64,000 nucleotides of DNA from Vulcanimicrobiota bacterium (GCA_017307785.1 JAFKGI010000015.1:1-64000); one strand, 5' to 3'; counted from the first letter of the stretch, positions 1 to 9,360 are shown. Notes: generated by a model not told the origin, from the letters alone. Translations and numbers: made by a program.

Positions 1-66
1 AAGAGTTTTCGCGACTGTATCGAGGAATGCGACTTCCACGATAAGGAAGGCGAGTCACTCGGCTAG
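1..66 (+). CDS. C-terminal tail of an unknown gene (5' end outside window)
   Basis: The first frame is open from base 1 to a TAG at 64-66 and is followed within a few bases by an intrinsic terminator, so this is probably the end of a real gene. The 21 visible residues are acidic and contain two cysteines spaced Cys-x3-Cys near the start, then a Gly-rich end. No family can be named. A radical SAM/SPASM enzyme lies downstream, so a short Cys-containing precursor peptide is conceivable, but the length of this protein is unknown. Confidence 0.4.
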   Translation, partial: KSFRDCIEECDFHDKEGESLG

Positions 67-70
67 AAAA

Positions 71-98
71 GAGGCGCTACGGCGCCTCTTTTGCTTTT
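71..98 (+). terminator. Intrinsic terminator after the first partial gene
   Basis: A 7-bp GC-rich stem (GAGGCGC/GCGCCTC, loop TACG) is followed by TTTTGCTTTT. It ends the partial gene at 1-66 and separates it transcriptionally from the radical SAM gene at 184. Confidence 0.8.
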
Positions 99-183
99 GC
101 TGAGCCGATTTGGACCGAGAAGGTTCACGTCCTCCAGACCTAGAAAGCCCGTCAAGTAATGCCCCCACAAAGCGAGATGATGG

Positions 184-1509
184 ATGATAACTTCTTTGAG
201 CGCGGATGACCGTCTCAAACAACTGGCGACGAAGCCCTTCGTGGCGCGTAAGGAATACTTCGGCTGTCTGGTCTACGACCGTCAAAATTCTGACTACATC
301 CCCTTCGACGGAGAGGCTACCGGCATCTTCGCGCGCAGCCAGGACTACTCACTGGATGAAGTGTATCGCGAACTGAGCGAGACCGTAACCCGGCAGTCCT
401 TTGACACGTTCATTCAACTTTGCTCCAGCATCGGTCTGGTGAAAGACGGAACCTTCCAGGGCGTCTTTCTGGACAACGACATGCCGGAGGGCTCGCAGTA
501 TCTCTCGGCTCCCACCACGGTTTACATGCAGCTGACGCGGTATTGCAACCTGGCCTGCAAGCATTGCTGGGCCGACGCGGGAGCTGCCCGGCCGCGCGAG
601 TTGACCATCTTGGATATCCGCAAGGTGATTGACGACATGGCGATGATGGGCTGCTTCAAGCTTCGCCTGGGAGGCGGAGAGCCGCTCGGCCGCGGCGACG
701 TCTTCGACGTCATCTCTCACGCCAATAGCCGCGGTATGAAAGTTTCGATTGCTACCAACGCAACCATGGCCACGCGCGCCGTGGCCGCCAAGCTGGGCGA
801 GTTGGATATCGACGAAATCAAGATCAGCATGGATGCCGGTAGCGAGAAAAGCTACGACTACTTGCGTGGGGATCGCGCCTATCGCAAAGCCATGCGCGGC
901 ATCAAGAATCTTCAAGAACTCTCGAAGGCACCGATCTACTTCCACGCCGTGCTCCAGCGCGACAACCTGACGGAAATTCCCGCTCTGGTCAAACAGGCGG
1001 AACGTTTCGAAATTCCCCGCATCGTCTTTGACATCGTGGCACCGGTGGGCCGCGCCAAAGAAAATCCCAAGATGCTGCTAACGATCGACGAAGCCAACAA
1101 CGCTCTCGACCTGGCTCGCCGCATCGGCGAGACCAGTCGCTGCAAAGTCGAGATCGTCTCTAAAGTTCCCCCGCCTTTTTCCAAAAAGCGCGTCTTCGAG
1201 GGCTTTGGCAGCGAGTGCGGCCAACTCCACTGCCACATCAATTCCGAAGGCCTGGTCGGCGGCAGCGGCTTCCTGGGAACCGTTTTGGCGGCCGGCAACG
1301 TGCGTGAAAAGCCTCTCAAAGAGATCTGGCATCAAGGGCATGGCCTGAAAGTGCTGCGCAACAATCCGGGCAACAACACCTGCAAGAAGTGCGATTACTT
1401 CAAGTCCTGCCGAGGCGGCGATCGCTCGCGTGCCTACGTAACTTCCGGTACCCTTACCGATCCAGATCCGCTGTGCCTGATCGCCAAGCAAGCGGGAGCG
1501 CACTCTTGA
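184..1509 (+). CDS. Radical SAM/SPASM domain protein
   Basis: A 441-residue iron-sulfur enzyme. After about 110 residues of N-terminal domain, which may be PqqD-like, comes the radical SAM core with CNLACKHC (Cys-x3-Cys-x2-Cys) and a GGGEPL motif for SAM binding. A C-terminal SPASM-type region follows with Cys pairs (SECGQLHC, then CKKCDYFKSC and a final Cys) that would hold auxiliary 4Fe-4S clusters. Family members modify ribosomal peptides or act as anaerobic sulfatase/quinoprotein maturases. The substrate here is unknown. ATG 184 is the first in-frame start. The gene overlaps a tiny zinc-ribbon ORF at its stop codon (TTGA), which suggests the two act together. Confidence 0.85.
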   Translation: MITSLSADDRLKQLATKPFVARKEYFGCLVYDRQNSDYIPFDGEATGIFARSQDYSLDEVYRELSETVTRQSFDTFIQLCSSIGLVKDGTFQGVFLDNDMPEGSQYLSAPTTVYMQLTRYCNLACKHCWADAGAARPRELTILDIRKVIDDMAMMGCFKLRLGGGEPLGRGDVFDVISHANSRGMKVSIATNATMATRAVAAKLGELDIDEIKISMDAGSEKSYDYLRGDRAYRKAMRGIKNLQELSKAPIYFHAVLQRDNLTEIPALVKQAERFEIPRIVFDIVAPVGRAKENPKMLLTIDEANNALDLARRIGETSRCKVEIVSKVPPPFSKKRVFEGFGSECGQLHCHINSEGLVGGSGFLGTVLAAGNVREKPLKEIWHQGHGLKVLRNNPGNNTCKKCDYFKSCRGGDRSRAYVTSGTLTDPDPLCLIAKQAGAHS

Positions 1510-1733
1510 GCGGCCAGCTGGCCGGCAACTCGCCCCTGAATCCGAACGCCAGTTTTGAAGCCAAACAAGACCGGGGGCGACTGGTTTTGCCCGATTGCCC
1601 CGGTTGCGACGCCGCCCTGCACCTGGAAAGCCTCAGTTTGAACGAGCAGACCCGCTGCCCCCACTGCAATTCGTTGCTGTTGCTGGTCAAAATCGACGGG
1701 GTAGTCATGTTTCTGCGAGAAGGCTGGACCTGA
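1506..1733 (+). CDS. Small zinc-ribbon protein coupled to the radical SAM gene
   Basis: A 75-residue protein starting at TTG 1506, which overlaps the radical SAM stop in TTGA; GGGAG lies about nine bases upstream. It carries CPGC and CPHC knuckles 17 residues apart, a classic zinc ribbon, followed by a short hydrophobic stretch. The ribbon resembles small carrier or adaptor proteins such as LysW in layout, but no modified C-terminal residue like LysW's terminal Glu is evident. A partner or carrier role for the radical SAM enzyme is an inference from the overlap. The same frame is open further upstream (ATG 1389), but that would lie inside the radical SAM gene. Confidence 0.6.
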   Translation: MSGQLAGNSPLNPNASFEAKQDRGRLVLPDCPGCDAALHLESLSLNEQTRCPHCNSLLLLVKIDGVVMFLREGWT

Positions 1734-3670
1734 GCTCGAAGGCCCGCCGACCGACCACACGATCCAAGACCCGTCCGTCCCGGGCGCGCGGCCTCCAGTT
1801 GCCGCCTGCCTTGCCGCTACGGGTCTTTCTCTATCTCACCGGCCTGCTTCAGGTGGTCGCCGATAAAGGCACCGGTGTTCTGCCCGTGGCCGGAGGCCTT
1901 TGCGTTGCCCTGGTGGTGCTTGCGCTTTACCAGGGTAGAGTAGGGGAGGACGAAGGCCAACCGCTGGTCATGGCCGGGGTCGAGTCCTTGCTGGTTGGAT
2001 TCCTCTGCTACTTCGCCGGTCCGGGAACAATCCTGATGCTGCCGCTGGCCCTCACCGCCCTCATCGCCATTGAGAGGGGTCAGCAGGCGGCGGTCATCTT
2101 CGCCTGGGTCAACTGCGTGTGCTGGTTGGCCCCGACCATCATGGACCGTCATCTGACCAACCTTAACCCGCTCTCCCTGATCTATCGAGTGGTTACGCTA
2201 TGCGCCGCTCCTTTCCTGATCTCGGCCCTGCCGCGGACTCAGGGCCGCGCTGAGGTCACCGAAGACCCCAACAAGAGCCAGGCCGTCGCTCTGCAAAAAG
2301 CTCAGGAGGCGGCGCGCACCCATAGCGAGGCCCGACTGGTGCAGGAGCAAGAGCTGAATCATGAGCGGCGTAAGCTCGAGGCCCTGATGCAGATCGCCCA
2401 CCGCATGGCGGTTTTGCGTAATCCTGACGAGCTGCTTTCGACCATTGTTCATTGCGCCAAGGACCAACTGCAAGTCCACGTGGCCGTGGTCCTGTTACGT
2501 AAAGGCCAGAACCTGGTGGTGGAATGGAAGGAGGGGATGACCGAAGGGGCGGCGGCCAAGCTCAACAGTCCAATTGGGCAAGGCCTGTTAGGGCGCCTGG
2601 TCACCAGCGGGGAGTCTTTTATCTACTCTCAGGCCGATGGAGTCGAGCCGATCCGGCCTTACTGGCCCCTGAACGGAATGGAGCAGTTGATTCCCATTCT
2701 GCGGGGACAGACGACCGGCTACACACCCCACACGGATGACCTCAAGAATTTTCTGGTCGTTCCCCTGCAGACGCCGCTGGACAACAGCCCGTTGGGCCTG
2801 ATTCTGGTCGGCAACAAGCTGGTGGGAGACCGCTTCAATAGCCACGACCAGGGTTATTTGCAGATTTTGGCCACCGACGCCGCCATCTCCATTCGCAATC
2901 TCTTCTTCCTGGCCGAGCGCGAGCGCAGCCACGAGGAAATGATCCGAGCTCTGGCTCAGGCGATCGAAGCCAAAGATCCTTACACCAGCGGGCACGTCAC
3001 TCGCGTCTGCAATTACTCGGTGCGTCTGGCCCAGGCCATGGGTCTGCCCGCGAGTTTTGTAAAAGACTTGAACACCGCCGCCATGCTGCACGATGTCGGC
3101 AAGATTTCCACGCCCGATAGCATTCTCATGAAGCAGGGCGCCCTGACCGACGAAGAATTCGAAATCATGAAGCAGCACGTGGTGCACAGCGCGCGCATCA
3201 TTCGGGACATCCGGTCGGTTTCGCCGGAAATCCAGAAGATGGTGCTGGGGCATCACGAACGCTGGGACGGCAAAGGCTATCCGCAAGGGCTGAAAGGCGA
3301 GCAGATACCCATGGGCGCCCAGATTATGGCGGTTGCCGACGCCTACGATGCGATGACCTCGCATCGACCTTACCGCCAAGGGCTGGAACGCGAAGAAGCG
3401 CTGCGGCGCCTGGAAAAAGGTGCCGGCACGCAGTTCAATTCCGAAGTGGTGAGTTACTTCATGGCCCTGCTGCAGTTTACGCCGCAAGAAAATTCCACTC
3501 TTTCACGCCTGGTCCACGAGGCCCGGCAGAAGGTTGGCGCGAACTTGCGGGGAACACCCGCTGCTAGCCCAGTCGCAGTCGCGCCGGAAATGGCGAGCCA
3601 ATCCGCTCAGCCCCCCGGACCGGCCAGACGTGGGCCAGACCGGTTGGAGATAGGTCTTGATGGACAGTAG
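1730..3670 (+). CDS. Membrane GAF/HD-GYP cyclic-di-GMP phosphodiesterase
   Basis: Roughly the first 170 residues are hydrophobic with several membrane spans, followed by a charged linker, a GAF-like sensor domain and an HD-GYP domain. The catalytic HDVGK is near residue 454, and HHERWDGKGYP, the signature of c-di-GMP-hydrolysing HD-GYP proteins, near 507. The reaction is c-di-GMP to GMP or pGpG at the cytoplasmic face. The frame is open from ATG 1595, but that lies inside the zinc-ribbon gene. CTG 1730 overlaps the preceding stop (CTGA) with GAGAAGG upstream; TTG 1799 is a fallback. The start is therefore uncertain, the domain call is not. A Ser/Pro-rich tail follows the HD-GYP domain. Confidence 0.85.
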   Translation: MSSKARRPTTRSKTRPSRARGLQLPPALPLRVFLYLTGLLQVVADKGTGVLPVAGGLCVALVVLALYQGRVGEDEGQPLVMAGVESLLVGFLCYFAGPGTILMLPLALTALIAIERGQQAAVIFAWVNCVCWLAPTIMDRHLTNLNPLSLIYRVVTLCAAPFLISALPRTQGRAEVTEDPNKSQAVALQKAQEAARTHSEARLVQEQELNHERRKLEALMQIAHRMAVLRNPDELLSTIVHCAKDQLQVHVAVVLLRKGQNLVVEWKEGMTEGAAAKLNSPIGQGLLGRLVTSGESFIYSQADGVEPIRPYWPLNGMEQLIPILRGQTTGYTPHTDDLKNFLVVPLQTPLDNSPLGLILVGNKLVGDRFNSHDQGYLQILATDAAISIRNLFFLAERERSHEEMIRALAQAIEAKDPYTSGHVTRVCNYSVRLAQAMGLPASFVKDLNTAAMLHDVGKISTPDSILMKQGALTDEEFEIMKQHVVHSARIIRDIRSVSPEIQKMVLGHHERWDGKGYPQGLKGEQIPMGAQIMAVADAYDAMTSHRPYRQGLEREEALRRLEKGAGTQFNSEVVSYFMALLQFTPQENSTLSRLVHEARQKVGANLRGTPAASPVAVAPEMASQSAQPPGPARRGPDRLEIGLDGQ

Positions 3671-3682
3671 GGAGCTGAGTAG

Positions 3683-4675
3683 GTGAGAGGTGATTTCCAG
3701 GTACCCCCGGCGTTTGTGCAGGCGCTGCGGCAGAATCAGAGCTTCCTGTTGGTTTCCCACGTGGGTCTGGACGGAGATCATCTCGGTTCGATGCTGGCCC
3801 TTCAGCAGGCCCTGACCAAGCTGGGCAAGCACGTCGTAGCCTACCTGCCGGAGTCGGTCCCGCCTTCGTTGAGCCGCATCCTCTTCGGCCTGGAGAACAC
3901 CAGCGCCGAACTACCCAACGAGAAGTTCGACGCCGTGGTCGCCCTCGAGTGTCCCACCTTGGGCCGCATGCCGAAAGGTTTTGAGCCCCGCAAAATGGCT
4001 CCCCTGGTTCTGAACTTTGATCACCACCAGGACAATGAAAACTACGGCGACCTGAACTGGGTGCTGCCCGACGTGGCTGCTTTGGGAGAGATGACCTTCG
4101 AGCTCATCCAGCATCTGGACGTGCCGCTCGACAGTTCGATGGCGACCGCACTTTATGTGGCCATCCTGACTGACACCGGCTCTTTCCAGTATTCCCGTGT
4201 CACCCCAGCCACTCATCGACGGCTGTCCTCCATGGTCCAGGCCGGGGTGGCCACTGACGAAGTTTCCCGGTCCGTTTACCGCAACAGCACCCCCAATGTG
4301 CTCAAGTTGCTCGGGCGCATGCTCAACGATCTGACGGTGGATGAGCGCGATGGCGTTTGCGTTGCCTGGGCCGAAATCACCCAGAAGTCTCTGGATGAGT
4401 ACAACGTGCGTCCCGAGGAGATTCAGTTCTTCGTAGACGAGTTGGATCGGGTGGAGCAAGCCGATGTCGTCGTGCTCGTGCGCGAAGCGCCCGGCGGTAA
4501 GGTCAAGGCCAGCATTCGCTCGCGCAATCACCCCATCAATCAGGTGGCTGCCATCTTCGGAGGCGGCGGACATTCCCGAGCCGCGGGCGTCACCACCGAC
4601 GGTAAGATCAGCGAAATTCGCAAAGCCCTGGTAGATGCGGTGCACGCCGAGTTGACCAAACTCACCAAGGCCTAG
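3683..4675 (+). CDS. nrnA: DHH-family oligoribonuclease/pAp phosphatase (NrnA-like)
   Basis: A 330-residue DHH/DHHA1 phosphoesterase. The N-terminal motif SHVGLDGDHLGS binds metal, FDHHQD near residue 112 is the DHH signature, and DTGSFQYS is a further metal motif. GGGGHSRAAG near residue 292 is the substrate-binding motif of the DHHA1 domain. NrnA proteins degrade 2-5 nt RNAs (including pGpG) and dephosphorylate pAp. Sitting next to an HD-GYP phosphodiesterase, it could finish c-di-GMP breakdown, which is an inference. Start GTG 3683. Its TAG shares a base with the GTG of the next gene. Confidence 0.9.
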   Translation: MRGDFQVPPAFVQALRQNQSFLLVSHVGLDGDHLGSMLALQQALTKLGKHVVAYLPESVPPSLSRILFGLENTSAELPNEKFDAVVALECPTLGRMPKGFEPRKMAPLVLNFDHHQDNENYGDLNWVLPDVAALGEMTFELIQHLDVPLDSSMATALYVAILTDTGSFQYSRVTPATHRRLSSMVQAGVATDEVSRSVYRNSTPNVLKLLGRMLNDLTVDERDGVCVAWAEITQKSLDEYNVRPEEIQFFVDELDRVEQADVVVLVREAPGGKVKASIRSRNHPINQVAAIFGGGGHSRAAGVTTDGKISEIRKALVDAVHAELTKLTKA

Positions 4676-5964
4676 TGGGTCTCACATTCTCCATCCATAC
4701 CCTGGGCTGTCGGGCCAACCAGGCCGATTCCGAGCAAATGGCCCAGATTCTACTCAGTGCGGGCTTCGAGGAAGTGGCCTTCGGTCAGCCGGCTGACTGT
4801 CAGGTCGTCAACACTTGCACCGTCACCCGCGAAGCCGACCGCAAATCCGCTCAGATGGTTCGCCGAGCCGCTCGCCTGGGCGACCAGGTGGTCGTGACCG
4901 GCTGCGGAGCCGCCCAAAAGGGGGGCGCCTGGCAACGTGTCCCCTCCACGGCCTTGCGTCTACCGCCTGAGCAACGCGAACAAATTCTGGAAAAGATCGG
5001 CGCCCAGCATTGTCCGAGCGGTGACCGACTGGAACGCAACTGGCTCCGTCGGGACCGGGCGCGGGCGCTGCTTCGTATTCAGGAGGGTTGCGACCAGTTT
5101 TGCACCTTCTGCATCGTTCCTTACGTGCGCGGGCGTGCTCGCAGCCAGTCCCGCGAATGGGTCCTCGAACAGGTTCTGGCTTTGGGAACTCAGGAAGTCG
5201 TGCTGAGCGGGATTCACCTTTCCGCCTGGGGTCAGGAGCGCCAGGAAGACCTGGCCGACCTGCTGGAGTTTCTGCTGCCGCGGACTCCGGGAGTCCGCTA
5301 TCGCCTGAGTTCGGTTGAGCCGGACCTTTTCCCGACCCGGATTTTTGACTTGATGGTGGGCTATCCCGAACGCGTCTGTCCTCATCTACACCTGGTTTTG
5401 CAGCACGCCAGCGACGCCGTTCTGCAGCGTATGCACCGCGGCTACGACCTGGCTCACTACGACGCCCTCGTTCAAGAATTCGTGACACGCGTGCCGGGAG
5501 CATGCTTGACCACGGATTTGATGGTTGGATTCCCCGGCGAAACCCATCAAGATTTCGAAATCCTGATGCGCTACGTGCGGCGCACCCCCTTTGCTCGAAT
5601 CCACGTCTTCCCGTATTCCCAACGACCGGGTACTTCCGCGGCTCGCTTTCCAGACCAGGTCGCCGAGGCGGTCAGTCAGCAACGCCGCGACCGCTTGTTG
5701 AAACTGGCGGATCGCAAAAGAATCGCTTTTCAGCGCCAGAATCTGGGCCAGATTCGCGAGGCCCTGGTGGAGTCGGAAAGCGAGCAACCTGGCTGGATGA
5801 AGGCCACCAGCGACAATTTTTTGCCGTTATTACTGCGCGGAGGGCCTGCTCTACGTGGGAAACGCCTCCTTTGCAGGCTCCAGCGGCGCCGGGGGGAACT
5901 GATCATAGCGGTGGCGGAATCTGGAGCGGAGACCGGCACGGTCTCCCGTGAAGAAGGTTTTTGA
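4675..5964 (+). CDS. mtaB: tRNA methylthiotransferase MtaB
   Basis: A 429-residue MiaB-family radical SAM enzyme. The N-terminal UPF0004 domain has three cluster cysteines (TLGCRAN, NTCTV, VTGCG), and the radical SAM core has GCDQFCTFC (Cys-x3-Cys-x2-Cys). The second region contains QHASD and MHRGYD, typical of the family. MtaB adds a methylthio group to t6A37 of ANN-decoding tRNAs, and the HTLGCRAN and VNTCTVT spelling favours MtaB over MiaB or RimO. It starts at GTG 4675, overlapping the nrnA stop by one base. Confidence 0.88.
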   Translation: MGLTFSIHTLGCRANQADSEQMAQILLSAGFEEVAFGQPADCQVVNTCTVTREADRKSAQMVRRAARLGDQVVVTGCGAAQKGGAWQRVPSTALRLPPEQREQILEKIGAQHCPSGDRLERNWLRRDRARALLRIQEGCDQFCTFCIVPYVRGRARSQSREWVLEQVLALGTQEVVLSGIHLSAWGQERQEDLADLLEFLLPRTPGVRYRLSSVEPDLFPTRIFDLMVGYPERVCPHLHLVLQHASDAVLQRMHRGYDLAHYDALVQEFVTRVPGACLTTDLMVGFPGETHQDFEILMRYVRRTPFARIHVFPYSQRPGTSAARFPDQVAEAVSQQRRDRLLKLADRKRIAFQRQNLGQIREALVESESEQPGWMKATSDNFLPLLLRGGPALRGKRLLCRLQRRRGELIIAVAESGAETGTVSREEGF

Positions 5965-6022
5965 ACCCCTGAACGGGGTAATGCTACCGCTCGGAAGTAG
6001 ATCCAAAGAGGTTAGGAACCTG

Positions 6023-6898
6023 ATGCCCTCCATATTCGACAAGTTTCGCAAGCAAAAGCCCCGTATTGATTCTTCAGAAGGGGAGGCCGTCTCGGCCAAA
6101 GCCCCCGCTTCAGACCTTTGGGTCAAGTGCACAGGCTGCGGCACGGCCATGTACAAGAAGAACTTTCAAGAGAACTTGAAAGTCTGCGAAAAATGCGGAC
6201 AGCACCATAAGATGACTGCCCAGGAACGCGTCGCCCAGATGTGCGACGAAGGCAGTTTCTCGGAGTGGGATGCCGACGTGATCTCGATGGACCCGCTGGA
6301 ATTCGGCCCCGAGTATCTCAACAAGCTGCAACAAGATCGCGCCAAGACGAAATTGTCGGACGCGGTGCTCACCGGCAGTGCCACCATTGAAGGTCTGCGC
6401 GTGGCTTTGGGTGTGATGGACTTCCACTTCCGCGGTGGCTCGATGGGTTCGGCGGTTGGCGAGAAAATCACCGCCATGATGGAGAAAGCTCTCGATCAGA
6501 AGCTGCCCACCGTGATGATCACGTCCTCGGGTGGCGCTCGTATGCAAGAAGGCATGCTCAGCCTGATGCAAATGGCCCGCACCTCGGCGGCCGTGCGCCG
6601 GCTCAACAAAGCCGGCCTGCCTTATATGTGCATCCTGACCGATCCGACCACGGCCGGTGTGGCCGCCTCCTTCGCTTCTTTGGGAGACATCATTCTGGCT
6701 GAACCTGGAGCCATCGTGGGCTTCTCGGGAGCCCGAGTGATTGAGCAGACGATTCGCCAGAAGCTGCCGCCTGGATTCCAAACCGCCGAATTCTACCAAA
6801 AGCATGGCTTTGTTGATAGCGTCGTCAAGCGCTCCGATCTCAAGCGCACCGCCTTTGAGATGCTCGCTCTGCTGACCCGCCCCCTGGAGGTCGTCTAA
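6023..6898 (+). CDS. accD: Acetyl-CoA carboxylase carboxyltransferase subunit beta
   Basis: A 291-residue beta subunit of the acetyl-CoA carboxylase carboxyltransferase, which transfers carboxyl from carboxybiotin to acetyl-CoA to make malonyl-CoA. A four-Cys zinc ribbon (CTGCG and CEKCG, about residues 36-58) precedes the crotonase-fold domain with SSGGARMQEG and DPTTAGVAASFASLGD. The frame opens upstream at GTG 5948, but that would overlap mtaB. ATG 6023, preceded by a TAGGA-like site, gives the usual family length and start. Its TAA overlaps the accA ATG (TAATG), fitting the equimolar alpha2beta2 complex. Confidence 0.95.
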   Translation: MPSIFDKFRKQKPRIDSSEGEAVSAKAPASDLWVKCTGCGTAMYKKNFQENLKVCEKCGQHHKMTAQERVAQMCDEGSFSEWDADVISMDPLEFGPEYLNKLQQDRAKTKLSDAVLTGSATIEGLRVALGVMDFHFRGGSMGSAVGEKITAMMEKALDQKLPTVMITSSGGARMQEGMLSLMQMARTSAAVRRLNKAGLPYMCILTDPTTAGVAASFASLGDIILAEPGAIVGFSGARVIEQTIRQKLPPGFQTAEFYQKHGFVDSVVKRSDLKRTAFEMLALLTRPLEVV

Positions 6899-7854
6899 TG
6901 ATTCTCGAAGTAGAAAAACCACTGCTGGAGCTCGAAGAGAAGATCGCCGAGCTGGAAAAGCTGGAGCAGTCCGGCGTCGACCTCTCCGCCAGTATCCGCG
7001 CTCTCAAGCGCCAGGCTGAGGAAATCAAGCACAGCATCTACAACAACCTCAGCCCCTGGGACCGGGTGCAGATCGCCCGCCACGACCAGCGGCCCAAGAC
7101 CCTGGACTACATCCGCGAACTCTTCACTCAGTTCCATGAACTGCACGGTGACCGTCATTACGCCGACGATGCCGCCGTAGTCGCCGGCCTGGCTCGCTTC
7201 GAAGGTCGCGCCGTCCTGGTCGTCGGCCACCAGAAGGGCAAAGACACCAAAGAGAATCTTCATCGCAACTTCGGCATGCCGGCGCCCGAGGGCTTCCGCA
7301 AGGCCCAGCGCCTCTTCATCATGGCCCAGCGTTTTAAGTTGCCCATCATCACCTTTGTGGATACCAGCGGCGCTTACCCGGGCATCGAAGCCGAGGAGCG
7401 CGGCCAGTACGAAGCCATCGCCAGCAGCATCGCGCTGATGACGGAACTGACTGTTCCCATCGTAACGGTCGTTATCGGCGAAGGTGGCTCCGGCGGCGCG
7501 CTCGGTATCGCCGTGGGAGACCGAGTGCTGATGTTGGAGCATTCCGTGTATTCGGTGATCAGCCCGGAGGGCTGCGCCACCATCCTCTGGCGTGACGCTT
7601 CCAAAGCTGAGCAGGCCGCGGCCACGCTGGGATTGACCAGCGAAACCCTGAGCCGGCTTGGCCTGGTCGATGAAGTCATCCACGAACCCTTAGGCGGCGC
7701 CCATCGCGATCTGGCCATGACCTACAAGGCGGTGCAGATGGCTCTGAACAAGCACCTCGGTGCCCTGGTCGACCTGGGTCCCGACGACCTGGTCAATCGT
7801 CGCTACGAGAAGTATCGGGCCATGGGCCGCGTGCAGCGCGAAGTCAAAGTCTAG
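6898..7854 (+). CDS. accA: Acetyl-CoA carboxylase carboxyltransferase subunit alpha
   Basis: A 318-residue alpha subunit, full length for the family. The N-terminal helical region is followed by the crotonase fold with the glycine-rich oxyanion segment EGGSGGALGI and the TSGAYPG motif. It pairs with AccD, encoded immediately upstream with overlapping stop and start codons. The biotin carboxylase and carrier genes are not in this window. The downstream pyk gene begins at a GTG overlapping this gene's TAG, so the three are probably one transcript. Confidence 0.95.
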   Translation: MILEVEKPLLELEEKIAELEKLEQSGVDLSASIRALKRQAEEIKHSIYNNLSPWDRVQIARHDQRPKTLDYIRELFTQFHELHGDRHYADDAAVVAGLARFEGRAVLVVGHQKGKDTKENLHRNFGMPAPEGFRKAQRLFIMAQRFKLPIITFVDTSGAYPGIEAEERGQYEAIASSIALMTELTVPIVTVVIGEGGSGGALGIAVGDRVLMLEHSVYSVISPEGCATILWRDASKAEQAAATLGLTSETLSRLGLVDEVIHEPLGGAHRDLAMTYKAVQMALNKHLGALVDLGPDDLVNRRYEKYRAMGRVQREVKV

Positions 7855-9290
7855 TGAACAATCCTACCGCCCGGCGCACCCGCATCGTTTGCACCATCGG
7901 CCCTTCGAGTCAGGACCTGGATACGATGAAAGCCCTGTTGCGGGCCGGCATGAACATCGCTCGTCTGAATTTCTCCCACGGTGACCATGAAAGCCACGCG
8001 CGCACCTATACCAACCTGCGACTGGCCTCCCAGGAAACCGGCTTGCCCTTGGCCATTCTGCAAGATTTATGTGGGCCTAAGATCCGATTGGGATTGATGG
8101 AAGACGACGTGGTGGTCGCTCCCGGAGACGTCTTCGAGCTACGTTCTCCCGAGTCCGAGTCGGCCAAGGTTCCAGGCAACGCGCAGGGGGCAACCGTCAC
8201 CTACAACGGCCTGGCTCAAGAACTGCAGCCGGGCAACATCGTGCTGCTGGACGACGGCAAGATCGAACTGCGCGTCGAGGAATGTCACAATGATCGCGTC
8301 ATAACCCGCGTTCTTCATGGGGGGCCGGTCAAGTCGAAGAAGGGCGTCAATCTGCCCGGTGCGGTGCTTTCCACGCCTGCCTTGACCGCCAAGGACGAAG
8401 CGGACCTGCGTTTTGGTTTGGACCTGGGAGTCGACCTGGTGGCCCTTTCGTTCGTGCGTCGCGAAGCCGACCTGGACCGCCCTCGCGCCATCATGAAAGA
8501 GGTGGGAATTCGCCGCCCGATCATCGCCAAGATCGAGAAGCAAGAGGCCATCAACGAACTGGCGGAGATCGTTCATGGAGCCGACGGCATCATGGTGGCC
8601 CGTGGGGACCTGGGCATCGAAGTGGCGCTGGAAGAAGTTCCCATCGTCCAGAAAGAGGCCATCAAGCTGGCTCTCAAGGCTTCCAAGCCGGTGATCACGG
8701 CCACTCAGATGTTGGAGAGCATGATCACCCAGAGTACTCCCACCCGGGCCGAGGTCACGGACGTCGCCAACGCGATCTTTGACGGCACCGACGCGGTCAT
8801 GCTTTCCGGCGAAACCGCCTCCGGCGCGTTCCCGGTGCAGGTGGTTCAGGTGATGGATCGCATTGCCCATCGGGCCGAGCGCAATCTGAATTACGAAAGC
8901 GTGCTGACCGAGATCGCCGGTCCTGGTTCGAGCGGGGAAGTGCTGGCGCTGGCCGCCTGCGAAGTCGCCGAAGAGCTGCAGGCCAAGGCGATCGTGGCCT
9001 GTACCGTCAACGGCACCACCGTGCGCCGCCTGTCCAAGTATCGCCCGCGAGCGCCGATTCTGGCTCTGACCCCGGACCCCGCTATGTCCCGGCAGCTGTT
9101 GCTCAGTTGGGGAGTGACGCCGTTGGGCGTCACGCAGTATCAGACCATCGACGAGTTGCTGGCGCAGGCCGAGGATGCCGCCCTCAAGCAGCCCTTCATG
9201 CAGCCAGGTGACACGATTGTGATCGTGGCAGGAATGCCTTTGGGCACTCCCACCAACTTTATCACTTTCCGTATTCTCGGCCAGAAATAG
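7854..9290 (+). CDS. pyk: Pyruvate kinase
   Basis: A 478-residue pyruvate kinase converting phosphoenolpyruvate and ADP to pyruvate and ATP. Visible family features are RIVCTIGPSS and MNIARLNFSHG at the N terminus, a B domain, the active-site signature IIAKIEKQEA near residue 223, MVARGDLG, and a complete C-terminal allosteric-type domain. There is no C-terminal PEP-utiliser extension. Start GTG 7854 overlaps the accA stop. The accDA-pyk order places a pyruvate source beside malonyl-CoA synthesis. Confidence 0.96.
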   Translation: MNNPTARRTRIVCTIGPSSQDLDTMKALLRAGMNIARLNFSHGDHESHARTYTNLRLASQETGLPLAILQDLCGPKIRLGLMEDDVVVAPGDVFELRSPESESAKVPGNAQGATVTYNGLAQELQPGNIVLLDDGKIELRVEECHNDRVITRVLHGGPVKSKKGVNLPGAVLSTPALTAKDEADLRFGLDLGVDLVALSFVRREADLDRPRAIMKEVGIRRPIIAKIEKQEAINELAEIVHGADGIMVARGDLGIEVALEEVPIVQKEAIKLALKASKPVITATQMLESMITQSTPTRAEVTDVANAIFDGTDAVMLSGETASGAFPVQVVQVMDRIAHRAERNLNYESVLTEIAGPGSSGEVLALAACEVAEELQAKAIVACTVNGTTVRRLSKYRPRAPILALTPDPAMSRQLLLSWGVTPLGVTQYQTIDELLAQAEDAALKQPFMQPGDTIVIVAGMPLGTPTNFITFRILGQK

Positions 9291-9360
9291 CTCGATAGCC
9301 GGCAGGAAACTGGGCTCGCTTTCGGAATTGAAGGGAATTCAAGTTCACGGGAGATCGAGC

